Assembly (NCBI GenBank): GCA_019351975.1
Contig: JABBOG010000022.1
Coordinates: forward strand, 1 to 62,380
Reading direction: 5' to 3'
DNA length: 62,380 nt
From: Acidobacteriota bacterium
GTDB lineage: Bacteria; Acidobacteriota; Terriglobia; Terriglobales; Acidobacteriaceae
The notes under the pieces were generated by a model, which saw only the letters and a list, made by a program, of their open reading frames with translations, was not told the origin of the DNA and ran no database searches. Of this stretch, positions 48,752-57,103 are shown piece by piece (positions within the stretch are counted from its first letter, which is position 1; the number at the start of each line of letters is the position of its first letter). The position numbers and the translations under genes are program-made.

Positions 48752-51700
48752 ATGATGTCTGAAAGACTGCGCGCAGCTCAGCCGGGCCGCCACCGGATCT
48801 CCATCGCGGCAGTGCGCTTCTGTCTCTTGCTGCTGCTTCTCGTCATCACCGGCGCATCCGCCTTCGCGCAGGGCCTCAGTCCGGGCAACGCCATCACCTT
48901 CGGCACCTCCACGCTCGGTACAAGTGTCTCCGTTTCACAGCAGTTCACAGGTCCGGCTGGCGGCGTCGATATCAAAAGCATCACCGCCGTCACCATGGGC
49001 GTGCCCGACAAAGACTTCAGCGTCGTCTCCAACACCTGCATCGGCACGCTGACGCTTCCGAACAACTGCAAGGTCACCCTCAACTTCACGCCATCGCAGA
49101 TCGGCGTCCGCCTCGGCGCAATGATTGTCACCAACAGCAACGGTACCGTCGTCAACACCATCTATCTCTCCGGCGTCGGGCTCGGCCCGCAGTTCGCACT
49201 TTCGCCAGCTGCCGCCGTCACGACCGCAAGTTCTTCCACGCTCAGTCCCACCGCGTTCACCGCTGGTGCTGGCGTCCTCGATGGCAGCGGCAATCTCTTT
49301 TTCACCGACGTGCTCAACGGCCGCATCCTCGAGCGCTCGCCCGCCAACGTCTACACGGAGGTCCTTTCGCTCGCTGTCAACGCTGCCTCCGGCATCACCA
49401 TCGACGGTGCGGGGAACCTTTACGTCTCCTCCGGCAGCTCGGTCTACAGCATCGCCCCCGGCACGGCTACGGCCACCGTTCTCGCCACCCCCGGCGTCAC
49501 CCTCAGCCGTCCAACCGGCCTTGCCATGGACTCCTCCGGCGATCTCTATATCGCGGACGCCGGGAGCAGCAAGATCTATCAGGTGCTGCTCAACAGTGAT
49601 TCCACCGCAGCCCTTACACTTGCCGGTCCCGGTGCAAGTCTCTCCGCCCCAACCGGCCTCAACGTCTTCACCTACGGCGACGTCCACGGCAACATCTACA
49701 ACGACCTCTACATCGCCGACTCCGCCAACAACCGCGTCGTCGAGGTTCCCCTCGGCAACTCCACCAACACTGCCACCGTCGTCACGATCGCGCCTGCGCT
49801 CAGCAATCCCACCGGCGTAACCCTCGACGCCGCCGGTACCCTCTACATCGCCAACACCGGAGCCAGCAACGTCGTCGAGTCCACCGCGACGGGCAGCCAA
49901 TTCGTCTTCTCGGCTACCGGGCTCGCGCTCTCCTCGCCCGCAGGCATCGTCATCCAGCCCAGCGGCAGCATGACCATCGCCGACTCCAGCTTCGGCCTCA
50001 TCGACATCGCGCGCTCCGCCGCCGCCATCACCTTCCCCACCCCCACCGTCGTCGGCACCCTCGATGCCGCCGACGATCCGCTGAACCTCACCGTGCAGAG
50101 CACCGGAAACGTCACCAGCACGCTCAACGCTGGCCCTGACCCCAGCTTCGGCGGCGCGCAGCCGGGCGCGTTCCTGCTCGCCGGCACCAGCACCTGTCCC
50201 TCGATCAGCGCGGGTGCCGCAGCCACCTCCGCCGACACCTTCGCCGTCGGCCAGGTCTGCACCTACGCACTCGACTTTCAGCCGACCGTCGTCGGCCCGA
50301 ACAACGCCAGCCTCACACTCACCACCTCCGGCAGCGGCATCTCGACCACCAACACCCCGACGCTCCTCGGCACCGGCCTCTCCACCATCGACCACTTCGT
50401 TCTGGTCGCAACGCCCTCCACCATCGATCTCAACGGCTCGGTGACCCTCACCCTTACTGCCGTGCAGAAAAACGGCGCCATCGCCACCGACTACGTCGGT
50501 ACCGTCACCTTCACCGACACCGATCCCAACGGCGTCTTCCTCGGCGGCACCTCGCCCAACTCGGCCACGACCACCTATACCTTCACCGCCGCCGATAACG
50601 GCGTCCTCACCATCCCTGCAGTGAGCGGCCTGCAGCTTAACCAGCTCGGCACCTTCACCGCGCACGTCGTCGACAACAGCACTCCCACACCCTACGCCGC
50701 AACCAGCAACCCGATCAATGTCGTAGAGCCGTCAACGCTTACCCTCACCAGCTCCGTCAATCCGTCGCTGATCAATACCTCCACCACCTTCACCCTGCAC
50801 GTCGCCACGACCGGCACCGTACCTCCCGGCGGCAGCGTCACCTTCTATAGCAACGGCGTCGCCATCGGCAGCGCGCCCCTCGGAACCAACGGCTCCGCCA
50901 GCCTGCCGTACAGCTTCTCGACGGCTGGCAGCTACGCCATCACCGCGACCTATACGAGCACCACCAACACGCAGGGCGGCACGGCGTCCCTCACCCAGGT
51001 CGTCGGCAACGCCACCATGGTCACACTGACCAGCTCTATCAATCCGTCGTACGTCGGCCAGACCACCACTCTCTCCGCCACGATCACCGCCTTCGCTCCG
51101 ACCACCGGCACCATCACCTTTTACAACGGCGGAACCGCCCTCGGCACGGTTACCGTCTCGGGCACCAGCGCCACGCTACCGGTCAGCTTCTCCACCGCCG
51201 GAACCTACGCACTGACCGCGGTCTACACCAGCACCGACGCCAGCATCACCGGTGCCACCTCCGCTCCGCTGTCGCAAGTCGTTGAGAACACATCGCAGCT
51301 CACCCTGAGCAGCTCCATCAATCCATCGCAGCTCAATCAGGTGACCACCCTCACCGCTATCCTCAGCGCGCTCGGCACGCCTGCCGGCAGCGTCACCTTC
51401 TACGACGGCGCAACCGCCCTCGGCACCGCACCGCTGGTCGGCGTCACCGCCACGCTGCCTGCCAGCTTCTCCACCTCCGGCACTCACACCCTCAAAGCCG
51501 TCTACACCTCCAGCAACACCTCCACCGAGAACGCCACCTCCGCGCCGCTGCTACAGGTTGTCCTCAACCTCACGACGATCACCCTCACAAGTTCGGTCAA
51601 TCCGTCGCAGATCAACCAGTCAACCACCCTCACCGCCTTCGTCAAGTCCGCAGGAACCCCCACCGGCACAGTCACCTTTCAGAGCAACGGCGCAACCCTC

Positions 51701-52636
51701 GGCACTGCCACTATCAACGGAGGCGTCGCAGCCCTGACGGTCAGCTTTGCCAGGAGCGGCAACTACAGCCTCACCGCCGTCTACGGCGGCGACAGCAACA
51801 ACCAGACTGCGACCTCCGCGCCGCTCACGCAGGTCGTCCTCAACGTCGCCACCATCGCCCTCACCAGCTCAGTCAATCCCATCCTGCTGAGCAATCCCAC
51901 GATCCTCACCGCCGTCGCCACCTCCGCCGGCCCCGTTCCCACCGGCACGATCAGCTTCTTTGACGGCACCACGCCCATCGGCTCCGGAACCCTCGTCAAC
52001 GGCACACTCAGCCTCAGCGCCAGCTTCGTGTACGCCGGTTCGCACAACCTCACCGCCTCCTACTCCGGCGACGCCGCAACCGCTCCCGCTACCTCACCCG
52101 TCTTCGTCGAGAGCGTCGGCGACTTCACCATCAACGTCGCCAGCGGCGGCAGCAGCAGCGCCTCCGAGATCGCCGCCGGAACCGCCAGCTACGCTCTGGC
52201 GCTCAACCCCGTCTTCCTCTCGAACCTCCCCTCCGGCGTCACGCTGGCGGTCTCCGGTCTGCCTGCGGGCGCAACGGGCGTCCTCAATCCCACAGCCATC
52301 GCGACCGGCGCTGGCACCACGCCGATCTCCCTTACCGTCACCGCCGCTCCCATCACTGCCGCGCTGCACGGCCAGCCGCGCCGCTCACCGCTGCACTACG
52401 CTCCCATCGCCCTCGGATTTCTCGCGCTTCCGCTCGCGTGGATCCGTCGCCGCAAGCGCTTTGGCTCCATCCTTGCCTCGCTTTGCCTGCTCCTGGTCCT
52501 CACCGGAGGCATCTCCGGCTGTGCTACGGCCTCCACCGGCTACTACGGCCAAACCCCCCAAACCTATAACCTCACCGTCACCGCTACCTCCGGCAATCTC
52601 ATCCGGTCTGTCTACCTCACGCTAACGATCCAGTAA
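48752..52636 (+). CDS. secreted NHL-repeat and Ig-like repeat protein
   Basis: A protein of 1294 residues. A signal peptide (FCLLLLLLVITGASAFAQ) leads to a choice-of-anchor-D-like beta domain (about 35-135), an NHL-type propeller (about 150-415; repeated units such as PTGLAMDSSGDLYIADAG and PTGVTLDAAGTLYIANTG), another beta domain, and five Ig-like repeats of about 93 residues. The C terminus has one helix followed by RRRKR (FLALPLAWIRRRKR) and then a second hydrophobic stretch ending ISGC, after which a short beta tail follows. It is probably exported and envelope-attached. ATG 48752 or 48755 follow GGAGG; the frame from 48704 lacks a site. The barrel gene follows after 40 nt. Confidence 0.88.
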   Translation: MMSERLRAAQPGRHRISIAAVRFCLLLLLLVITGASAFAQGLSPGNAITFGTSTLGTSVSVSQQFTGPAGGVDIKSITAVTMGVPDKDFSVVSNTCIGTLTLPNNCKVTLNFTPSQIGVRLGAMIVTNSNGTVVNTIYLSGVGLGPQFALSPAAAVTTASSSTLSPTAFTAGAGVLDGSGNLFFTDVLNGRILERSPANVYTEVLSLAVNAASGITIDGAGNLYVSSGSSVYSIAPGTATATVLATPGVTLSRPTGLAMDSSGDLYIADAGSSKIYQVLLNSDSTAALTLAGPGASLSAPTGLNVFTYGDVHGNIYNDLYIADSANNRVVEVPLGNSTNTATVVTIAPALSNPTGVTLDAAGTLYIANTGASNVVESTATGSQFVFSATGLALSSPAGIVIQPSGSMTIADSSFGLIDIARSAAAITFPTPTVVGTLDAADDPLNLTVQSTGNVTSTLNAGPDPSFGGAQPGAFLLAGTSTCPSISAGAAATSADTFAVGQVCTYALDFQPTVVGPNNASLTLTTSGSGISTTNTPTLLGTGLSTIDHFVLVATPSTIDLNGSVTLTLTAVQKNGAIATDYVGTVTFTDTDPNGVFLGGTSPNSATTTYTFTAADNGVLTIPAVSGLQLNQLGTFTAHVVDNSTPTPYAATSNPINVVEPSTLTLTSSVNPSLINTSTTFTLHVATTGTVPPGGSVTFYSNGVAIGSAPLGTNGSASLPYSFSTAGSYAITATYTSTTNTQGGTASLTQVVGNATMVTLTSSINPSYVGQTTTLSATITAFAPTTGTITFYNGGTALGTVTVSGTSATLPVSFSTAGTYALTAVYTSTDASITGATSAPLSQVVENTSQLTLSSSINPSQLNQVTTLTAILSALGTPAGSVTFYDGATALGTAPLVGVTATLPASFSTSGTHTLKAVYTSSNTSTENATSAPLLQVVLNLTTITLTSSVNPSQINQSTTLTAFVKSAGTPTGTVTFQSNGATLGTATINGGVAALTVSFARSGNYSLTAVYGGDSNNQTATSAPLTQVVLNVATIALTSSVNPILLSNPTILTAVATSAGPVPTGTISFFDGTTPIGSGTLVNGTLSLSASFVYAGSHNLTASYSGDAATAPATSPVFVESVGDFTINVASGGSSSASEIAAGTASYALALNPVFLSNLPSGVTLAVSGLPAGATGVLNPTAIATGAGTTPISLTVTAAPITAALHGQPRRSPLHYAPIALGFLALPLAWIRRRKRFGSILASLCLLLVLTGGISGCATASTGYYGQTPQTYNLTVTATSGNLIRSVYLTLTIQ
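50735..52110 (+). repeat. five tandem Ig-like domain repeats, about 280-nt period
   Basis: Units begin with TLTLTSSVNPS-like sequence at about 50735, 51017, 51297, 51576 and 51855 and each contain (S/T)(V/I)(T/S)F(Y/F)(S/D)(N/G)G followed by YSxTAxY. They are diverged, so the array is old rather than a recent duplication. Confidence 0.85.
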
Positions 52637-52676
52637 CCTCTTACTCAACGCCACCATTGCAGGAGCGCCGCACGGC

Positions 52677-53354
52677 ATGCGCCAGACCGCCCCAACCCGA
52701 ACCGCAACGACCTGCACCTCAGCAGCCGCGTCTCCGAGCCAACGTTCGGCCACCGCGTTTCGCCGCCTGTTGGCTGCCTCCTTGCTGCTCGTCGCGCTCT
52801 TCGCCTCCAGCGCCGCCGCCCGCGCCCAGCAGATCCACCCTTCCGACCTCGGCATGACCTTCACCCAGCAGCGGTCCAAGTTTGTCGGCAGCGCCTCCAC
52901 CGACAACTTTTACCTGCGCGGAGCCACCGTCGACTACAGCCAGGCCATGTTCCACGGTGTTGGCCCCGTCGCCTCCTTCAACGGCCTCGCCGTCACCAAC
53001 CTCCGCCAGCAGATCGACATCCACCAGGCCAGCTTCCTCGGTGGCGGCCGTTACACCTACAGCGTCGGCCACGTCAGCCCCACGGTCTGGAACCGTCGCG
53101 GAAGCGTCTTCGCTGAGGCGCTGGTCGGCCTCACCCTTGCTACCTCCGGCCTCTACCCCTCCGGTGAAACTCTCGTCAGCAACGCCCACGGCTTCACCTA
53201 CGCCCTCGGCGGCGGTGTCAACGTGAACCTCTATCACGACTTCGAGCTGCGCCTCATGGCCCACGACTTCGTCACCGAACTCCCCAACGGCGGCACCAAC
53301 CAACAGCGAAACATCCAGTTCAGCCTGGGCGTAAACTGGCACTTCGGCAACTAG
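52677..53354 (+). CDS. small outer-membrane beta-barrel protein (OmpA/OmpW-like)
   Basis: A 225-residue protein with a late signal sequence (FRRLLAASLLLVALFASSAAARA, about 29-51) and a mature part of alternating polar and hydrophobic strands ending with NIQFSLGVNWHFGN, the usual beta-barrel C-terminal phenylalanine-containing signature. Strands such as SFLGGGRYTYSVGHVSPTVW and GFTYALGGGVNVNLYHDFEL suggest an eight-strand barrel. AGGAG lies 11 nt before ATG 52677. It is directly downstream of the Ig-repeat protein and may anchor or export it; that link is inference. Confidence 0.8.
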   Translation: MRQTAPTRTATTCTSAAASPSQRSATAFRRLLAASLLLVALFASSAAARAQQIHPSDLGMTFTQQRSKFVGSASTDNFYLRGATVDYSQAMFHGVGPVASFNGLAVTNLRQQIDIHQASFLGGGRYTYSVGHVSPTVWNRRGSVFAEALVGLTLATSGLYPSGETLVSNAHGFTYALGGGVNVNLYHDFELRLMAHDFVTELPNGGTNQQRNIQFSLGVNWHFGN

Positions 53355-53484
53355 CCTCCCAAGTCCCTGCGCTTCTATGCAGCAAAAAACCTGAGTCGCC
53401 CCCGTTCATGCGGTCGCAGCCTCCGCAGAGAACGTTACGAAAGAATACCCCCTTCCGAGTCCCAGCGCGCATCAGAACAGATGC

Positions 53485-55194
53485 ATGCTGGCCAACCGTA
53501 AACCCGTCTCTACCCCCCCAGATGCGCAGAACCAGGAGCGCCTGCATCTGCTGATCGAGACAGGTCTGCGCCTCACCTCCGAGCGGTCTCTCGAGGTCGT
53601 CGCTCAAGTCGCGCTCAACGCCGGCCTGGAGCTCTGCAAAGCCCACTACGGTGTCTTCTTTTACAACAACACGGAGACCCACAGCCTCCTCAACTGCCGC
53701 TATAAGGTGGCCGGGCGCGATGGTGCCGACTTCGCCGCACTCTTTCATCCCGAATCGATCGACATCTGTAGCCTCGGCTTTCCCGACGGCGCGATCTTCT
53801 CCAACGACATCACCACCGAGCCGCGCTCCGTCGAAAGTCTGCCCTTTGTCGGCCTCCCTCCAACGCATCCTGTCGTGCGCAGCTATATCGCCATTCCCGT
53901 CCGCGGGCGCGATAACTCCGTACTCGGCGCCATGTACTACGGCCATCCGCTGGCCGCCGCCTTCGATCCTCTCGCGATGGATCTGGTTGCTACCGTAGCC
54001 TCGCAAGCTGCGAACTCCATCGACAACATTCGCCTCTCCGAGCGCCTCAGCCGCGAGTTCGCCACCGTCGACGCAGCCCGGCGACTCCAGCGGCAGACCG
54101 CCGAACGTCTCCGTCAGGCACTCGACGCCGCTCAACTCGGCACCTGGACATGGGATCGCGTCAGCGACCAGCTCGACCTCGACGAACGCGCAGCGCGCCT
54201 GTTTCACTCGCAGCCTCACGCCTTTGTCACTCACACCGAGCTCCGCGCGAAGACTGTCGCGCCTGAGGATCAACAAAAGACCCGTGAAGCGTTCGAGCGG
54301 TCCGTCACCTCCGGCAGCCATTACACCTCCGAGTACCGTGTTGACGGCGCAGATGGCGTCCAGATCTGGGTCTCCTCCTGCGGCGTTCCCATCTTCGCAC
54401 CAGACTCCTCCGAGGTCACCGGAATGATCGGGACCGTGCAGGACATTACCGCTCGCAGGACGCACGACTCCTCGCTCCTCCAGAGCGAAAAGCTCGCCGC
54501 CACCGGTCGCCTTGCCGCCACCATCGCGCATGAGATCAACAACCCGCTCGAAGCCGTGACCAATCTCATCTATCTCTCGCGCACCGACCCCGAAGTTCCG
54601 CTTTCCGTTCGCCGCCTGCTCGAAACCGCGGACAGCGAACTCGCCCGCGTCTCTCAGATTGCCCAGCAGACCCTCGGCTTCTATCGCGACACCACTCGCC
54701 CTGTCGACATCGACCTCAATCTTCTCCTCCACAGCGTGGTCGATCTTTTCGCACGCAAGATGCTCTCCAACAAGATCGTCTGCGATCTCGATCTCGAACC
54801 CGGCCTTACCATCCGTGGACTTCAGGGTGAGATACGTCAGGTCTTTTCCAATCTCGTCGTCAACGCCATCGATGCGGTCGTACATACCGGCAAGGGGGGT
54901 CGCATCAATATCCGTGGGCGTCACCGTCACGGCACCAAGGACGGCGTTTCCATTCTCATCTGCGACGAGGGCTCGGGTATCCCACCCCATGTACGCGAGC
55001 GCGTCTTTTCGCCCTTTTTCACCACCAAACCCACCATCGGTACCGGCCTCGGCCTGTGGGTGACGCGCGGCTTTGTCGAGAAACAGGGCGGATCCATCCG
55101 GTTCCGTTCCTGCACTGAAATCCGTTCCGGTACTATCTTTCGGGTAGTTCTCCCGTTCGCGTCAGAAATCCTCCCCGCCACGCAACTTATTTAG
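53485..55194 (+). CDS. GAF-PAS sensor histidine kinase
   Basis: A 569-residue soluble kinase. A GAF domain (about 28-185, LIETGLRLTSERSLEVVAQV...PVRGRDNSVLGAMYYGHPLA), a PAS domain with PAC (about 205-325), HisKA with the histidine in TIAHEINNPLEAVTNLIYL, and HATPase_c (NLVVNAIDAV, ICDEGSGIPPHV, GTGLGLWVTRGFV). The single-domain response regulator gene lies downstream, its likely partner. ATG 53485 has no ribosome site. Codons are C-ending, opposite to the closely related kinase at 23221, in line with the composition block described in the findings. Confidence 0.93.
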   Translation: MLANRKPVSTPPDAQNQERLHLLIETGLRLTSERSLEVVAQVALNAGLELCKAHYGVFFYNNTETHSLLNCRYKVAGRDGADFAALFHPESIDICSLGFPDGAIFSNDITTEPRSVESLPFVGLPPTHPVVRSYIAIPVRGRDNSVLGAMYYGHPLAAAFDPLAMDLVATVASQAANSIDNIRLSERLSREFATVDAARRLQRQTAERLRQALDAAQLGTWTWDRVSDQLDLDERAARLFHSQPHAFVTHTELRAKTVAPEDQQKTREAFERSVTSGSHYTSEYRVDGADGVQIWVSSCGVPIFAPDSSEVTGMIGTVQDITARRTHDSSLLQSEKLAATGRLAATIAHEINNPLEAVTNLIYLSRTDPEVPLSVRRLLETADSELARVSQIAQQTLGFYRDTTRPVDIDLNLLLHSVVDLFARKMLSNKIVCDLDLEPGLTIRGLQGEIRQVFSNLVVNAIDAVVHTGKGGRINIRGRHRHGTKDGVSILICDEGSGIPPHVRERVFSPFFTTKPTIGTGLGLWVTRGFVEKQGGSIRFRSCTEIRSGTIFRVVLPFASEILPATQLI

Positions 55195-55266
55195 ATAGAA
55201 TGGGTTAATCTTCAATGATTGTTACAAAGGATACATCTTCGGCATGCATCTCCGCGCCATTTCAAC

Positions 55267-55295
55267 TTGGCGACTTGCAGTTCTATCAGTACACT
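55267..55295 (+). promoter_or_regulatory. candidate promoter of the response regulator gene
   Basis: TTGGCG (55267-55272), 17 nt, TACACT (55290-55295). Transcription would begin near 55302, which excludes the ATG at 55215 for this transcript and supports ATG 55332. A second -10-like TAGAAT is at 55196-55201. Confidence 0.4.
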
Positions 55296-55331
55296 GTTGA
55301 AAGCAAATCAGGAAGTACAGGGCCCCGAACC

Positions 55332-55778
55332 ATGAATAGTATTCTCCTCTCCAGTGATTCGCTCAAGAGTCTTCAGAATGCCGCGCCGCTTTCCGATAGC
55401 GACGCAGCGTCTGATAAACGCCTGCCGCGAATCTTAGTCGTTGACGATGAAGTTCTTATCGCCGACACCATCGTGCAGATCCTAAACCGCTCCGGGTTCA
55501 TCGCAGAAGCCGCCTATGGTGGAACCGAGGCCATCGAAGCCGCGCGCCGCAGCAGCCCCGAACTCATCCTCTCCGACGTCCTGATGCCCAAGGTTGACGG
55601 TGTCGAAGCCGCCATCGCCATCCAGCAGTTCCTTCCTGAAACCCGCATCATTCTCTTCAGCGGTCAGGCCGCCACGGTGGAGATTCTCGCCCGTGCACGC
55701 CAGCGCGGATACACCTTCGAACTCCTCGCCAAGCCGCTCCATCCCTCCAAGCTCATCGAGCACCTCCGTCAAGCATGA
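55332..55778 (+). CDS. single-domain response regulator
   Basis: A receiver domain preceded by about 30 unstructured residues. The acidic pair DD is in RILVVDDEVLIADTIVQIL, the phospho-acceptor aspartate in ELILSDVLMPKVDGV, the threonine/serine position in IILFSGQAATVEI, and the conserved lysine in ELLAKPLHPSKL. There is no output domain, so it acts by protein contact or phosphorelay. It follows the GAF-PAS kinase by 137 nt. Start 55332 is favoured over 55215 by the promoter position, giving 148 residues; the longer form would have 187. Confidence 0.85.
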   Translation: MNSILLSSDSLKSLQNAAPLSDSDAASDKRLPRILVVDDEVLIADTIVQILNRSGFIAEAAYGGTEAIEAARRSSPELILSDVLMPKVDGVEAAIAIQQFLPETRIILFSGQAATVEILARARQRGYTFELLAKPLHPSKLIEHLRQA

Positions 55779-55813
55779 CATCGTGGAAGCTTTGCGTTCG
55801 CCGTGGTCGGTGA

Positions 55814-55819
55814 TACCCT
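55814..55819 (+). promoter_or_regulatory. -10 box of a probable leaderless promoter (peptidase)
   Basis: TACCCT, then TGCCGAC (7 nt), then ATG 55827. TTTGCG 17 nt upstream of the box is a possible -35. Confidence 0.5.
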
Positions 55820-55826
55820 TGCCGAC

Positions 55827-56993
55827 ATGCGAACCCTTCTTGCCGTCTTCGCCCTCTCGCTTGTAGCTGTCGTTCCGTCGCACGCGCAGCAGTCTGACCC
55901 CACCGTCTCCCTGCTGCAACAGCTCTCCGACGCTCCAGGCACCGCCGGCGACGAAGACGCCGTTCGCTCCATCATCGTCCGTGAACTCAAGCCAGTCTCC
56001 ACATCGCCCATCCGCTACGACGGCATGGGTTCCACCATCGCTGAGCTCGCCTCCAACGCCGGCCCCGCTGCCACCGCTCCGCGCATCATGATCGACGCCC
56101 ACATGGATGAGCTCGGCGGCATGGTTCGACGCGTAGCCTCCAACGGCCAGCTGACCATGCAGATGCTCGGCGGATGGCTCGACCAGGCCCTTCCCGACCA
56201 GCGCTGGATCATCCTCGGCAGCAAAGGCCCGGTCCACGCCGTCACCGGCATCCGCGACATCCACGTGATAACCCCCGCCGAGCGTAACGAAGTTATCCCC
56301 CGCAACTCGATTTTCCTCGACATCGGTGCCAACAGCCCCGCCGAAGCCGCCGCCATGGGCATCGAGCCCGGCGATCCCATTGTCCCGGACTCCTCGTTTC
56401 TCGTCCTCAACGGCTCTGAGAACTATCTCGGTAAAGCCTGGGACGACCGCATCGGGTGCGCCGTCCTCATCCGTGCCATGCAGCGCCTCGCCAAACTGCC
56501 CCATGCCAACGACCTCTTTTTCGTCGCCACAACGCAGGAGGAGATTGGTCTACGCGGCGCGCGGACGGCAGCCAACATGGTCCACCCCGACCTCGGCCTC
56601 GCCCTCGAAGGCGGCATCGCCAACGATCAGGGCGGCCACCCCGAAGAGACCCAGGCGCACCTCGGAGCTGGCCCCGGCATCTTTCTGTATGATTCCAGCG
56701 CAATTCCCAACCGCAAGCTCGTTAAGTACGTCCGCGAAACCGCTAAAAGCAACAATATTCCGCTCCAGCTTGACCTCGTGCAGGGTTACGGCGATGATTC
56801 GGCCGAGATGCAGGAGTCTGGTTCCGGCGCGCCAACGCTCAACGTTGTGGTTCCCGTCCGCTACACCCACGCCCACAACGGCATCGTCAACCGCCACGAC
56901 TTCGACCAGACTGTCGACCTTATGGTCGACGTCCTGCAGCACCTTGACGCCAAAACCGTGGCGCAAATCCGCGACTTCACCCCCGCACCTTAG
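55827..56993 (+). CDS. exported M42-family-like metallopeptidase
   Basis: A 388-residue peptidase with a signal peptide (MRTLLAVFALSLVAVVPSHA). Zinc-ligand motifs of the M42/M28 clan are seen: IMIDAHMDELGGMVR (His and Asp), LGKAWDDRIGCAVLI (Asp), VATTQEEIGLRGARTA (the Glu pair), and VPVRYTHAHNGIVNRHDF (final His). M42 enzymes (glutamyl aminopeptidase, formerly called endoglucanase M) are usually cytoplasmic tetramers, so the signal peptide is unusual. ATG 55827 has no ribosome site and is set by TACCCT-N7-ATG. Confidence 0.9.
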   Translation: MRTLLAVFALSLVAVVPSHAQQSDPTVSLLQQLSDAPGTAGDEDAVRSIIVRELKPVSTSPIRYDGMGSTIAELASNAGPAATAPRIMIDAHMDELGGMVRRVASNGQLTMQMLGGWLDQALPDQRWIILGSKGPVHAVTGIRDIHVITPAERNEVIPRNSIFLDIGANSPAEAAAMGIEPGDPIVPDSSFLVLNGSENYLGKAWDDRIGCAVLIRAMQRLAKLPHANDLFFVATTQEEIGLRGARTAANMVHPDLGLALEGGIANDQGGHPEETQAHLGAGPGIFLYDSSAIPNRKLVKYVRETAKSNNIPLQLDLVQGYGDDSAEMQESGSGAPTLNVVVPVRYTHAHNGIVNRHDFDQTVDLMVDVLQHLDAKTVAQIRDFTPAP

Positions 56994-57103
56994 GCAGAGC
57001 TACCGCAGACTTCGTAGCAGCGAAGCGTAAGTAGCTGGCGTTATGACGGTTTCCCAGGAAACTGCCACGGTATAACTTGTCCGCCCCGCCTTCTTGCAAT
57101 GAG

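Noticed and set aside
48935-50665. A 576-codon open frame on the minus strand inside the Ig-repeat gene
   Set aside because: Gly/Glu/Asp-rich shadow of a C-ending gene. The plus-strand product has a signal peptide and repeated domains.
50735-52110. Possible CRISPR-like or satellite array
   Set aside because: The period is about 280 nt, the units are diverged and all encode Ig-like domains in frame.
53320-54990. A 556-codon open frame on the minus strand opposite the GAF-PAS kinase
   Set aside because: No recognisable motif; the kinase on the plus strand has intact H, N and G boxes.
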